In this document: piece by piece, positions 1 through 10,682 of the stretch
Position numbering within the stretch: position 1 is the stretch's first letter
Layout: every line of letters starts with the position of its first letter
Assembly: GCA_001465935.1 (NCBI GenBank)
Contig: LNKV01000022.1
Coordinates: forward strand, 1-64,000
Length of the DNA stretch: 64,000 nucleotides
Direction of reading: 5' to 3'
From: Clarireedia homoeocarpa
Lineage: Eukaryota; Ascomycota; Leotiomycetes; Helotiales; Rutstroemiaceae
Notes under the pieces: model-generated
Seen by the model: the letters and a program-made list of their open reading frames with translations, nothing else
The model's database searches: none
Told to the model about the DNA's origin: nothing
Translations under genes and position numbers: made by a program

Positions 1-89
1 CAAAAGCAACTAAACCAGAGGAAGAAATGATATCAAAAATGGAGAAAAAAAGAGTACAGGAGGATTGGAAAAAAGCAAAAGAATCACGT

Positions 90-184
90 GCGTTCGCCGG
101 TAATCGAAACCGGGGCCCATCGACGCTGCATCCAAGTTATTGGATAGATGGCAACGATGGATTTTACCACTAAACCACAAACGC
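90..184 (-). tRNA. tRNA-Gly(GCC) with a 25-nt intron
   Basis: Read on the minus strand, the sequence folds as a cloverleaf. The acceptor pairs GCGTTTG with CGAACGC (one T-G wobble), and the T arm is CCGGT-TTCGATT-ACCGG. The anticodon stem CATCG/CGATG encloses the loop TTGCCAT, whose anticodon GCC reads glycine codons GGC/GGT. The loop is interrupted after position 37 by an intron at 124-148, the standard place for eukaryotic tRNA introns, and the intron contains its own hairpin (ATCCAA/TTGGAT). The mature tRNA would be about 70 nt. The pairing is good throughout, so this looks functional. Confidence 0.93.
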
Positions 185-2108
185 TTAACATGGAATACAT
201 TGTTCGTATTTACTTATATATACTTTTTGCTGTTTCCCAAAATCATTTCGCTAATCCGAATTCGATTTAGCTTTGATTATGCCGATATCTTTTTTCGGTT
301 TTATTTTTAGGTTTCAAACTTAACCACTGTGATTTTTTTCACTGCTACAATTCTATAGTTGACGAAAGGCCCGTTTGGTTCTTGAGACAAATACAAGAGA
401 AGTATATTGAGTATAGAAGATCAGAAATCTATTTTTATAGTATTGTCCCCCGCAGTTTCATATGCTTTTCTTGTTCATTCCTCATCTTCTGATAATTCTG
501 TGTCGCCACGATAACATCTACGAGGACGAAGACTCAACACCTGTACGCGGTGTCCTCTACGAACCTCAAGGCTTTATCCTTGAGAGCTAAGATTGAGTCG
601 CTTTGCTTTATCGTCGCCCCCGACGACGCTATTCGCACCTACGAACGATACTCGACGAATTTTCACGGCTCAAATAACTTCACGATACGATCCTCTACTT
701 TCGACCTCCACTTGTATATCGTAACTTCGAGCGAAAATATAAAGAGAAACAAGGCGGGTTATAATTATTGATAAGATTTATCTAGGCTAGGGAAAGGAGA
801 AGAGTGTAGTTGATATATAGGATCTACGATCGATTCTCGACGAATTTTTATAAGACTGAAGGAAGGAGAAAGAATTCTCAACGAATTTCACAAGCTGAAG
901 AGAAGGGATTCTCACTTGGAGAAAGAAGAAGGGATTCCTAACGAATTCTCACAATCTGAGAGAAAGAGAAGGGTATTGATTAGACAAGAAGAAAGGGGAC
1001 TGCCTCGCAGATTACCGGACACTAACGATATCTATTACAGGCCAATATACCTACTATACAAAGGGAACTGGGAAGGAGGTATCTGAGGCTACTTCTCGCT
1101 GTCGAGAACCCTTAGTGGCTATCGTACGAGATAAGGGGAACTTGGAGTAGCTGTCTTCTTTCCTACGGCTTAAAAGAACTGTTACTTGTCTAAGGAGAAG
1201 CCTATCACGTCAAGAATACTATAACTGGATGGAGGAGTTTTGCTAGTTTCTCCTTTGTAAAATAATCTATATCGCCAGCAGCTAGCTGCTGGCCGACCTA
1301 CTATAGTCTCAGACTCACACAGGTCGTTAAAATGAATAAAAAAAAAAACAAAAAAAAAACGATAACATCTATGATCTACCTAGCAATATGTCTAGAATCA
1401 TCTCAGCTGCTGATATACTTAACGTCTCGAAGATGTTCAACTTCAACCAAATAGCCACTAAAGTTTGCAGCTCCAACAGAGAAAAGCTCATAATACAGCT
1501 TTGGGATAAGTGAGGTATATCTTGATTTTCCTGTTCTGATTAGCTTAGTAGCATCATCTCAAGCTTCACCGGACGAATTAAGCAATATGATCTATCCCCT
1601 ACTATGCTTATAATGAAGGCTTTCTTCTCAGTGATAGCAGAAGAGCATCTAGAGCAATTAGGCTCACATTTATCTTTGAAAACATTAGAGCAATATGTTT
1701 TCGGATTCAAACGAGCATATGATTTACTTCGTGTAAGTCTTGGCTATGTGACCAATATCCTGCTTAGACTATCTGTCTCGTCTAATGTGTCACGATAGAT
1801 AAGAAAATAATCATAGCTAAGTATTGTATTATAGTTCTATAGAAAAAGAACGGGTTGTTGCCCCTTTGCAAATGATAATTGATAGTTCGCTTACCCCTCA
1901 CATTCATGATTTACCCCTTTAACACTTCAAGGTGTAAGACTAACTAGAAATAGGACAAACTGCACCATAACTCAGTCAAAAAATAAAGAATCAAGAAAGG
2001 CATTCGTGAATATTTGCAGTATCACTTCCTATCATTTTATCTGGTCAGTTTCAGACTACAAGTGGGTGTACTAACCACTTACATTGTATAATAAAAAGTC
2101 AAGTGATT
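185..2108. other. AT-rich gene-free stretch with repeat-like debris
   Basis: I see no supported gene in these 1.9 kb. A purine-rich block at about 838-985 repeats, imperfectly, a phrase like GGATTCTCAACGAATT-CACAAGCTGAAGAG. The 12-mer CGATAACATCTA occurs at 509-520 and again at 1360-1371, just after a long A tract. Between about 1390 and 1800 the plus strand can be read, across stops, into peptides such as EEHLEQLGSHLSLKTLEQY. These faintly resemble a copia gag helix region, but the match is weak. Decayed retroelement is the most likely content, because a clear copia fragment lies at 8 kb, but it is not proven here. Confidence 0.35.
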
Positions 2109-5100
2109 TCAGATATCAAGTGTCCAATCCGTTAGAGCATCCTCGCTGGTGAAAGTAGAATCAGCTGTTTCAGGCATGTCAAAATTTGGAACCGGAATCG
2201 CAGGATCGAGTTCAGGGGCGGTAGGGGAAAAATCATCTGACTGATGTTGGTTGTCAAATTCCATCCCCTGTATACCTGAAGGTAATATGTTGCCATCGGT
2301 ATTTTGGTTGGGAATGAAAGAATCATAACCGTCGCTGGATTCTGAGGCAATGAAATCAGATTCTTGATTTTCGAGGTCCAGATCATCCGAATCATCACAT
2401 TTTTCGGAAGAGATATTTAAGGTAGCCGAAGATAACTTTAAGCCAGCCTCTTCGAGAGCTACATCGTAATGGATTGAATCAAAATCCCTATGAGGAAAGG
2501 CAACAAGGTAGGGCTTGATAGATGCCTCATATGGGCCTTCGACGACAAATACGCTTTCGTGCCCGTGGCATTCTGAGTGTCTGTATCTCTCTAATCGATA
2601 AGACTGAATCGTTTCTGCGAGGCATATATGGCCATTATCCCGTGCTAGCTGAATGGAACGGCACAGTTGGTGCTCGAAATATAATCCTTCGGTTCTATCT
2701 GAGTTCTCCAATATGAAATGAATCATATCAAGTCGGCCATGCTCAGCTGCGCCCTCAAGCGCTGTGCGTCCATTCTTCCTTCCCCGACGTGCAAATATGT
2801 TTGCACCAGCTTCAAGGAGCTGTTGAAAATTTTTGAAATTCCCATTAATTGCTGCGAATTGAATCGCAGTTGCTCCACGGTATTCGGCTGGACTAGCGTT
2901 TGGCTCCGCATTGAAATTTAGCAGAATTTCGATCATATGATCATAATTTTTCTCAGCGGCGATCTGAAGAGCAGTTCTGCCAGATTCATAACCTGCGGGT
3001 GAATTAATGTCAGCGCCTCTGAAGAGTAGATACTGAACCGCCTCAGGACGGTTCTTATAGACCGCATTCTGGAGCGGTGTCATCAATTTTCCAGTTCCTT
3101 CAACTGTATTGTAACAATTCAGACTTGCACCTTTACTGATAACAAGTTCTGACATTTCTTCAAAGCTTGGTGAGTCGAAGTCCACAAAATTGAGAGCAGA
3201 GGAGGCCTCTGGTCCCCTACTACCTTCATTAAGGTCTACATCCGTGGCAGCATCCAGCAACAGACGAACCAGCTTAGTATCCATCATTTTAACAGCCATA
3301 AATAGAGCTGAGATTTTGGAACCTGCTTCCCCAAGCATCACCTCAAACGGATCCCAAAACGGATCACAGTAGATTTTCGTTACAGGATACCCTCTGAAAT
3401 CCACTCCAGCCTCCAAAAGTATATGAACTAGGTCATGTTTCTCGTATTTAATTGCGTGTGCAAGGGCAGCCCGACCATAATCGTTCGAAGTCTTTGAATC
3501 TTCATAGCTGTAGCCCATCGAGCTCTGATTATGTTTCAACAAAAGACGCACAATCTCAACCTTATTCTTTGCAACTGCTGCCCATAGCGCACCGGAATCG
3601 TCCGGGTCAGCACCAAGGTTGAGAAGACGTTCTGTCATGTCTGCACCATGGTGCTCAATACAAACTTGGAGTGGGCTTGGGCCCGGGTCATTCTTGCTTG
3701 GTACATTGACATCAGCATCTTTCTCTAGCAGTATCTCTATGGTATCGTAATTTTTCGATCGTAAAGCACTAGTCAACGCTGACTCCCAAACAAGTAAATC
3801 TTTGGATTTAACATTGACTTCGGCGCCTTTAGATATGAGCAGGTGAACAATATCAGCTGATCCTTGATGACACGCTATTTGAAGAGTTGTCTGTAATTCT
3901 GACTCTTTTTCACTCATGAATAGAGACGCTCCGGCCTCTAGCAATGCTTCTATAACGGCAAGATTTCCCCCCAGAACACCAGCTTGAAAAGTGCTAGTGA
4001 TATTGGTAATGGGGTACTTCAACAAAATAAACGAAGCTGCGTGGACATCTGCACCATGCTCGAGCAATAAATTCACTAGAAAGATGTTTCCTTTTTCTGC
4101 CGCGAGCTGGAGAGGGGTTCCCGAGTTGTAGCAATTGTCTGCTTGGGGTTGATTTGGATCTGCACCATGCTCGAGCAACAACTCTACTAGAAAGATGTTT
4201 TCTTGTCTTGCCGCGAGCTGGAGAGGGGTCTCATGGTAATTGCCTGCTTGGGATTGATTTGGATCTGCACCATGGTCGAGCAACAACTTTACTAGAAAGA
4301 TGTTTTCTTGTCTTGCCGCGAGCTGGAGAGGGGTCTCATGGTGATTGCCTGCTTGCGGTTGATTTGGATCTGCCCCAAGCAAAAGAAGCAGTTGCACCAT
4401 TGAGATATCACCTGAATTTACCGCTTCGAACAGGCCAGTTGTGCCATAGCTAGATCTGTCTGCTACTTGGGCTCCTTGAGACAATAGGTATCGCACAAGG
4501 TCTTGATTACCGCTAGCTGCCGCCTCAGGAAGACATCTGCGAATGTATCGAACCACTCCCTGATTGATATCCTGATATACAGGCGCATTGACGTATCGCA
4601 AAATTAACTGAAATAGCTCCATGCTCCCTTTACGCGAAGCTTTCTCGAGAGATATAGCGTAGTCTCTCTTCCCTGTCAGGAGTTTGGTATCGAGTTTTGT
4701 ATGCTCTAAGAGGTACTCTATAGTGCCCAAATCGTTCTGTGAATCAATCGCAGTCTCCAGTATGTCATCGCCTCCAAGATCGGCACCCGCTTCAATTAAC
4801 AGAATTGCCAAATTTTTATATCTTTTGCATAATGCAGTTCCCAAACAGTCGTGCACATCAAACCTAGCATTGGGACTAACACCAGCCTGAAGTATAATTC
4901 GGGTAAGAACTTCGTCATTTTGATGTACAGCACATACTAAAAGCTTCTCAGCCATGGCCATCATGGTAGGGTTTCTAGTGCCAAATAATCCTTGGAGGAA
5001 ATTGAGTGCATCTTTCGAACGGCAAATCTCCACAGTTGTTTTAATGGCCCATTTATATGTGTTGAGATCGTTATTAGAAAGTTTGTATACAAGTACTAGA

Positions 5101-6058
5101 AGCCACACGTATATAGTATTTGTGCCTGAGCATAAGAGCTGGTCATGACTCTCATGAGTATTAGGGAGCAATGATGTGATTTGCCGAAGTTTCCTGCGGT
5201 ATTCGCCACTGTTCCCGTGAATTAAAAAACCATTGGCAAGGCTCGCTGAGACGCGTGAAGATGCGTCAAAGAATAGGTGTGTAGCCACATCAGTCGCCGC
5301 TGCTACTAAGGATTGAAGTGTGACAGATGGGATTGCTAGCTCTTTCTCATTCGAGAGTACTTCGAAACCTCCAGCTGACAGAGAGCCTGATAAATTTGAT
5401 TAAAGATGAACTATCAAGTCAAAGAAGACAACTATACTGACCTTTCAAAACAGAGCAGAACCGAAACCAAGGTAGACTAGCTGGAGCTTTGAAGTGGAAA
5501 CCACTTGCAGGAGGGGTAGAAACTGTAACTTCAAATGTACTAGGCGGGCTTTTTTGATCCGATACGACTTGCAGACTGATCAGAGCTAGTTCGGAATCTC
5601 ATACAAAGATATGGAAAGTTTCATAGACTTACGTGAATTAAACCGCTCTTGGGTGGTCTGATAACTGTTGCGATATCTAGCTCTTTCAATCCTCTGTTTT
5701 CTGAGAAGATAATCACCCTTCCTGACCTCAGATACTTTGTTCTGGGCTGTTCGCTTTTCAATCCGATGAAGAACAGAATCCATATCGCTCCTACGTAGAT
5801 TTTTGCCAAAATTCCACTGTTTAAATTTACGCTCGTATTGAGCTTTTCTATCGCTAAATATCAGCTCCTAACTGGTCATATAGAGGGTGAGTGGTGCTAC
5901 AACTTTCTCTGAAACTTGTGTACTGTTGCCATGGTGTCTATAACTTCCCGAAGAGGTAAATCTCTTATTATATAAAGATCCTTAATGGAATCTTTGTGCT
6001 GCTCCCATTGAGCATCTTCTGCGGCTCTTTTGCCCTTGTCGACCCCAGTTGCTGACAT
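2109..6058 (-). CDS. Clr5-domain ankyrin-repeat protein
   Basis: Four exons (5904-6058, 5633-5853, 5442-5567, 2109-5386) join in frame to 1259 aa. Introns are 50, 65 and 55 nt with GT/AG ends. Exons 1-2 encode a Clr5 domain: a Trp-Glu-Gln-His-Lys opening, KDLYI..RDLPLREVIDTM, then YERKFKQWNFGKN and a basic segment. Exon 3 is a short Pro/Ser linker ending LPWFRF. Exon 4 encodes at least 15 ankyrin repeats (TPLQLAA...LLLEHGADPN) and an acidic C-terminus. Clr5-ankyrin proteins are common, expanded and mostly uncharacterised in filamentous fungi; ankyrins bind proteins and Clr5 is a presumed N-terminal adaptor or DNA-contact domain. The first exon-4 ATG-like start sometimes called (GTG at 5288) is internal. 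The exact donor of intron 1 (GTTGTA) is the least certain point; the rest of the model holds frame. Confidence 0.88.
4151..4360 (-). repeat. Two near-identical 105-bp ankyrin units
   Basis: Inside the ankyrin gene two adjacent 105-bp units (4151-4255, 4256-4360) are almost identical at DNA level. Each encodes one 35-residue repeat with PLQLAARQENIFLV and LLL(D/E)HGADPNQ. A third, more diverged unit carrying a three-residue insertion (CYNSG region) lies just below 4151. Other repeats of the protein are far more diverged, so this pair is a recent internal duplication. Confidence 0.9.
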
Positions 6059-6950
6059 CGTGGATAAATGACTGTGGGAGAATAGGTGATTGCGCGAGAG
6101 TAAGTGATTTCACAAGAGCAAGTGATTGTGTGAGAGCAGGTAGAGATTTCCGTAATAGTAATAAATTAATAGAGTGATTGAGAAGATGGTTTGTATCTAG
6201 GAAGAAAGTGGTCATGTTCGATATATATATATGCAGCCTTGGGCCGTTGACCGTTTCTAACACAGCTTGAAAAGTAGTGTTACAACATTGTACGAAGTAC
6301 ACGGCGGAGTAACCTTTGCTCTCTGATTTGCTGATACAAAAATCTGTTTTTTTTCCCCCTACACTAAGGAACCGAGGTGGCTTGTCATGATTCGCTTTTG
6401 CTGAAATCTACGTCCTGCATGTATTCTGCATGTATTAGAACACTACGCCGACGTGCAGCATGCGGCATGTCAGACTCTAGCCGAACAATCTGGTAACCTG
6501 CGATTGGTCTTTTCAAAAGTCTGGAATTCCCATTTCAGCAATTTTCAATCTGGTAACCTGCGATTGGTCTTTTCAAAAGTTTGAAATTCCCATTTCAGCA
6601 ATTTTCGATCGGTGTGCCGACGACGCGACGTGTTTGACTGGTCAGTAAAAGAATCTGCGCCGCGAGCCGCAGGGATTTCAATTAGCAGATACAAAAATCC
6701 GCATCCGAGATTGACGAATTAAAATATTACTTACCCCTGGTCATCATTTACACTCCGGACATCGAATTCTTGTGTATCTAGAGGCTTAGCACTCACCCCG
6801 GGCACGGCGAGTTTAAGTATGCTCAATTCCTGTTCCCACAGCAAGTCCAACTTATAGTCCAACTTCGAATTACGCAGCCCGACAGCCATCATAAAGATCC
6901 CAACCCTCATTCTACAATTCCTCCTTATTCCAAGATTACAGAAACATACC
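6059..6950. promoter_or_regulatory. Divergent intergenic region (Clr5-ankyrin / small TM gene)
   Basis: This 0.9-kb spacer separates the starts of two divergently transcribed genes, so it should hold both promoters. It contains a TA-rich run at about 6221-6231, a short (TGATT)-rich block at 6080-6180 in which 'AAGTGATT' recurs, and the 60-bp tandem duplication described separately. I see no coding sequence that I would support. Confidence 0.5.
6487..6606. repeat. 60-bp tandem duplication
   Basis: Units 6487-6546 and 6547-6606 are identical at 58 of 60 positions and abut exactly. The two differences are C at 6521 versus T at 6581 and G at 6524 versus A at 6584. Both are transitions, but neither is in the CpA context favoured by repeat-induced point mutation. 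The end of the unit (ATTTCAGCAATTTT) reappears near 7830. The repeat sits in the shared promoter of the Clr5-ankyrin gene and the small TM gene. Confidence 0.97.
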
Positions 6951-7309
6951 ATGGCCCTCTCAATCGAAGCCCTTATCGCCATCATCACACTAGCTATCAC
7001 GGGGCCTTCAGCATTACTCTATACCTGGTGTACTATCAGATCAAGACGGTCATGCCAGCACCAATACCCAGACGAAAGACCAGCGAGAGCATTGCAACAA
7101 CAATCTACACCGCAGTATGCACTTAGGAGTGGGAGGAGGTTTCAAATCTGGACGCGTTTGAGCGGAAGCTCAACTGTCGATGGCGTTGTGGAAAGAAGAA
7201 TGGATCTGGAAGCAACTCTGTATGAGATGGAGATTGGTAAGTCCACGATACAGCATATTGTAAGTGAACGGTCGTCGCTAATCTAATATAAGTTCATGGT
7301 CCGATATAG
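6951..7309 (+). CDS. Small single-TM hypothetical protein
   Basis: An ATG at 6951 opens a reading frame whose residues about 6-27 form one hydrophobic helix (ALIAIITLAITGPSALLY) followed by a basic stretch (CTIRSRRSCQ) and a polar tail. The rest has no recognisable domain. A GTAAGT donor follows 7236. Splicing it to AG at 7291-7292 (56-nt intron, branch GCTAATC) gives a stop at about 7309. Splicing to AG at 7308-7309 gives a tail beginning DAESDVRC that stops shortly after. Unspliced, the frame ends near 7286. Short proteins with an N-terminal helix and basic flank are common orphan genes in fungi. The function is unknown, and the gene is divergent from the Clr5-ankyrin gene. Confidence 0.5.
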
Positions 7310-7894
7310 ACGCGGAAAGTGATGTTAGATGCATGATCGCTGTATTAGTTTCAGTGTGCACCATCAATAGATGAATGGCATTGAACTCATTGCCTAAGAT
7401 ACCCCTTATTTCATCCATATGTGCTCAACGGTGTGGACAGCTATGCACAAAATGACGCCGAAGCGCAGGAGCGAACTGAAACATACACAGATGCCATTTT
7501 TGCGCCTCAGCTCTACTGAGAGAGGTAGAGAAACGCCATCAGCTCCGTGCAGCGCCGGCCATTGAAGACTGATCATGGCATCCACAGCTGGGTGAACATG
7601 GAGAAGCTAGACGGATAACATAATAATTTAAATATGATCTATACATCAAAAGAATCCCTTCTCAACTAGCTATGATACATTAAATATCATGCCCTATGCT
7701 CTTCTTTCCTCCTAACTGCCACTTCGACTACTAAGGTCAATGGTTAGGTGTCGGGTTATGATCATGAAACATTGAAAATTTTCGCAGCACACTCGTGAGA
7801 TACGTTGCTCCCAGTGTAGGAACTGGTATTTCAGCAATTTTTATATGGTCCAATATAGTTAGTCCTTTGATTTTGTTTGCTCTATGGACTCTCC
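7310..7894. other. Gene-free spacer beside retroelement fragment
   Basis: No gene is seen. The block lies just past the stop of the copia pol fragment, where 3' untranslated element sequence and a 3' LTR would be expected on the minus strand. I cannot identify LTR ends. The string TATTTCAGCAATTTTT near 7830 resembles the tail of the 60-bp repeat at 6.5 kb, which hints that the two stretches share an origin. Confidence 0.35.
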
Positions 7895-8880
7895 TCAATT
7901 CACCTTCCCAACCCATTGATTGACCTTCATATCGAGCTTGTTCGTAGAAATCAATTTTTCCAGGACCGAGTTACATTTGTTTTTCGTCACAGCATCCGCT
8001 GGATTACTATTGCCATCGATCCACAAAATCTCCATTACTTCTCTTCTCTCGTAGGACTGCCTAGTTGACATGAGATCAATCATCAATCGCTTCTCGTGCT
8101 TAGGTCCTAGCTTGACGAGACACTCATATAAGGACTTTGAGTTGGTACAAACGATTAAGTGAACTATTTGGTCTAAGGACAGATTCAAAGTACTCCTCCT
8201 GTGTGAGGATCAATATATTCTCGTCAACTAGAGTGACTACAACTCCATTGAACTTGAGTGCGTCCTCCTTGGATAGCGTTTCAATATCCTTCGATTGAAT
8301 TTTCGACTTGGCGCATTCCTCGCGGTGAAGTGTAGTAAACTTGGAATCTGCAAGGATAAGAGTATCGTCTGCTTGGAGGCAGACAAGAGTGGTGCTATTG
8401 TCCCTGTTCTTCTACAGCAAACAGAGGTCATATGTGGATTGAACCATGCTCAGTTTGCCGAGGTGATGGTTCAGATAAGTAACGTACTAGTGGACCCCTG
8501 CTTCTGCGATGCCATACAATAGCTTTAAAACTTGTACAGTCAAATCACTGGAAATTCTCATAGCCTCTGTAACCGCTTGAGGGACATAGATGTAGTATTT
8601 TCTGGTCAGGGTCGAAGTTGACTGTGTATAGGCTTGTGTAAAGTCACGTACCTAGAGTTTGAAGCCTTCAGTAAGCATAAAGAGTGCGAGCGCTAAGACA
8701 ATTCTCTTTCTCACACGTTTGATTATTGGTAATTTTGTGAGTATTAAAACCTTTTCCTCGTCTTTTTAGCCTTGAAAAACTAGTCTGGGTTTCTCGAACG
8801 CCTTTGGAATGCCTTTGTTCTTGATGATATCGTCAAATTTGGAGGAAAAGATTCTAGTGCCTTTCGTACTGCTCCACCTA
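7895..8880 (-). mobile_element. Decayed Ty1/copia pol fragment (RT to RNase H)
   Basis: Minus-strand translation gives a copia reverse transcriptase followed by RNase H. In order: GTRIFSSKFDDIIKNKGIP with PRLVFQG; then RDFTQAYTQSTS (the conserved aspartate block); then LLYGIAEAGVH; then QADDTLILAD, at the place of the catalytic DD motif; then RNase H pieces SKSLYECLVKLG, RQSYERREV and WIDGNSNPADAVTK, ending NQWVGKVN and a stop. At least four in-frame stops (after FQG, after GFKL, replacing Trp after GVH, and before KNRD) and one frame change break it. Integrase, protease, gag and recognisable LTRs are absent. It is therefore a dead internal fragment. Its 5' end reads right up to the stop codon of the MFS transporter. 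Confidence 0.9.
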
Positions 8881-8913
8881 TTTTCGACTGTCAAGTACCT
8901 GTGGTAGATCACT

Positions 8914-10682
8914 TCATTCGGTAGCACCTACTTTCCCACCTCTTCTGAGACCAAAGAATGTGATAGGCACAACTAATACCATAGAAGCAAACATCGTCCA
9001 GAACGCTGCATGGAAACCTTCGAGCATAGCAGCAGTCCCACCACCACTTTTCTGAGCAACAGATGATGAGATAGCCGCAGTTACCGCTAGCCCGACTGAG
9101 TTTGCGATCTGGGATGCTACGTTGAAGACGGCACCTGCGAGGGATTGTGATTTTCCGGGATATGCACGAGATATAATGAGGTTGGACACGGTGAATAGGA
9201 CTGCAGGTTAAGAAATTATTAGTTTTGAGCTGAGAATGACAAGCTATCAGAGGGATACGTACCGTCAGGGTGGAGAGGGGATAGCAGCATGGCGATGAAG
9301 GAGCCTTTCCAATATCCCCACTTGGGAGTTACCAAAGCCATGAGCAGTGGTGATACAACTGTTATGGCTGCAGAGAAACTAACCAGATGTCGCACATCAA
9401 TTTTTTCAACAAGAAATCCGGTACACTGTGAAAAGTGTTAGAATGCTGATTTTCACTGGAGCTGGAGGTGCTTGGGCTTTCACTTACAATATTTGTCATC
9501 GCTCCAACAAATATCATGGGCAAGAATCGAAGCGAGGCTTGGAGGGGTGAGACCCCCTCCACCTGCTCGAAGTACAGAGCACTGAAGTACTGGAATGAGT
9601 TGAAGACGGCCCAAGTAAAGAAGACTGCAACACATGTCGTTGTGAAGGCTGAATTTTTCCATAAACTATTTGGAATCAAAGCAGGTCTTCCGAGATGTTC
9701 CTGGCGTTGAACCCAGAAGGCAAAGGCAGGAATGAGGGTGATAGCAAAGACGAATAGAAAGAGATTGTAGGGCTTCTTAAGTTCTTCGTGGTCTCTACTT
9801 ATGACACTGGCATTTTGAAGAGAATTTGTTAGCACCCATATCAAATCGTATCTGCATATGCATTATTGGAACTTACGCGAACTCGTACGAAAGAAGACCG
9901 AGGGATACGGACATAAGTAATGCTCCTATCCAATCGATATCGTGCTGGAGACTTCTCAGCGTGTCTTGATTCTCCGTTGATGAAGTAGAAGGCAGCACTC
10001 GACAGGCACATATGAATAGAATTGCATTAGCAATTGCGGAGATATAAAAACTCCAGCGCCAACCAATCGTGTCAGTAAAGATACCTCCAAGGATCAAACC
10101 CACAGAGTATCCCAAGGGTTGCCCCATACCCTGACATGCAAACGCCAGGTTCCTCCAGCGTCCAGGAAGAAAGCTATTGGTAGTGAGGCTCACAGCAGTT
10201 GGCAAGCACATCGAAATGGAAAACCCAAGTAACGCGCGAAATGCAATGAGTTGACCTGCAGAGCGGCAAAGCCCAATGGCCATGGTGAAAATGGCGTAGA
10301 GAAACGCTCCTGTGAGCCAAACCCTCTTCGGGCCAACAACATCGCCGACACTGCCGAAGACGAGGAGAGTACATCCAGCAACGAGTGCATACACTGATGC
10401 TGGCCATAAAAGAAGCGATTCATCAAGATGAACGTCGCGTACCATCTTTGGAAGTGCTACGGTAAGTACACCCGAGCCCATGGTGTTGAGGAAGTTCACG
10501 CCAGTAAGTGTTGCAACGATGAATGCCGCATGGGTACGGCTCATCCCATGACGACCATGAACTGTGGCTACCACGATTGGTTCATTTATGGGTTCATTGA
10601 TGGCTTTAACTTGTGCTTGCTTGATGGGTTGCAGTTCAATGGCGGTGGCCACGCTCATGGTCGTGACGGTTGAGACAGCCAT
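8914..10682 (-). CDS. MFS transporter, DHA2 / ATR1-like drug exporter
   Basis: Four exons (9877-10682, 9488-9806, 9263-9425, 8914-9200) join in frame to 524 aa; introns are 70, 62 and 62 nt. After a polar N-terminus come many hydrophobic helices. MFS motif A is visible as GSVGDVVGPKRVW between helices 2 and 3, and a motif-C-like glycine-rich helix as QPLGYSVGLILGG. Later pieces LVTPKWGYWKGS and NLIISRAYPGKSQSLAG are typical of the aminotriazole-resistance (ATR1) branch of the 14-helix H+ antiporters. The likely role is export of drugs or metabolites across the plasma membrane. I start at ATG 10682; an open frame runs further upstream but has no ATG. Nothing suggests disruption, even though a copia fragment touches the 3' end. 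Confidence 0.9.

Noticed and set aside
550..771. 73-codon frame near the left end
   Set aside because: Short, no ATG-supported family match, and embedded in repeat-like AT-rich sequence.
5288..5290. Start of the ankyrin protein at 5288
   Set aside because: It is GTG, and three upstream exons with a Clr5 domain join in frame, so it is internal.
6487..6606. Repeat-induced point mutation as the cause of the two differences between 60-bp copies
   Set aside because: Both changes are transitions but neither is in a CpA context, and 60 bp is well below the length usually needed to trigger the process.
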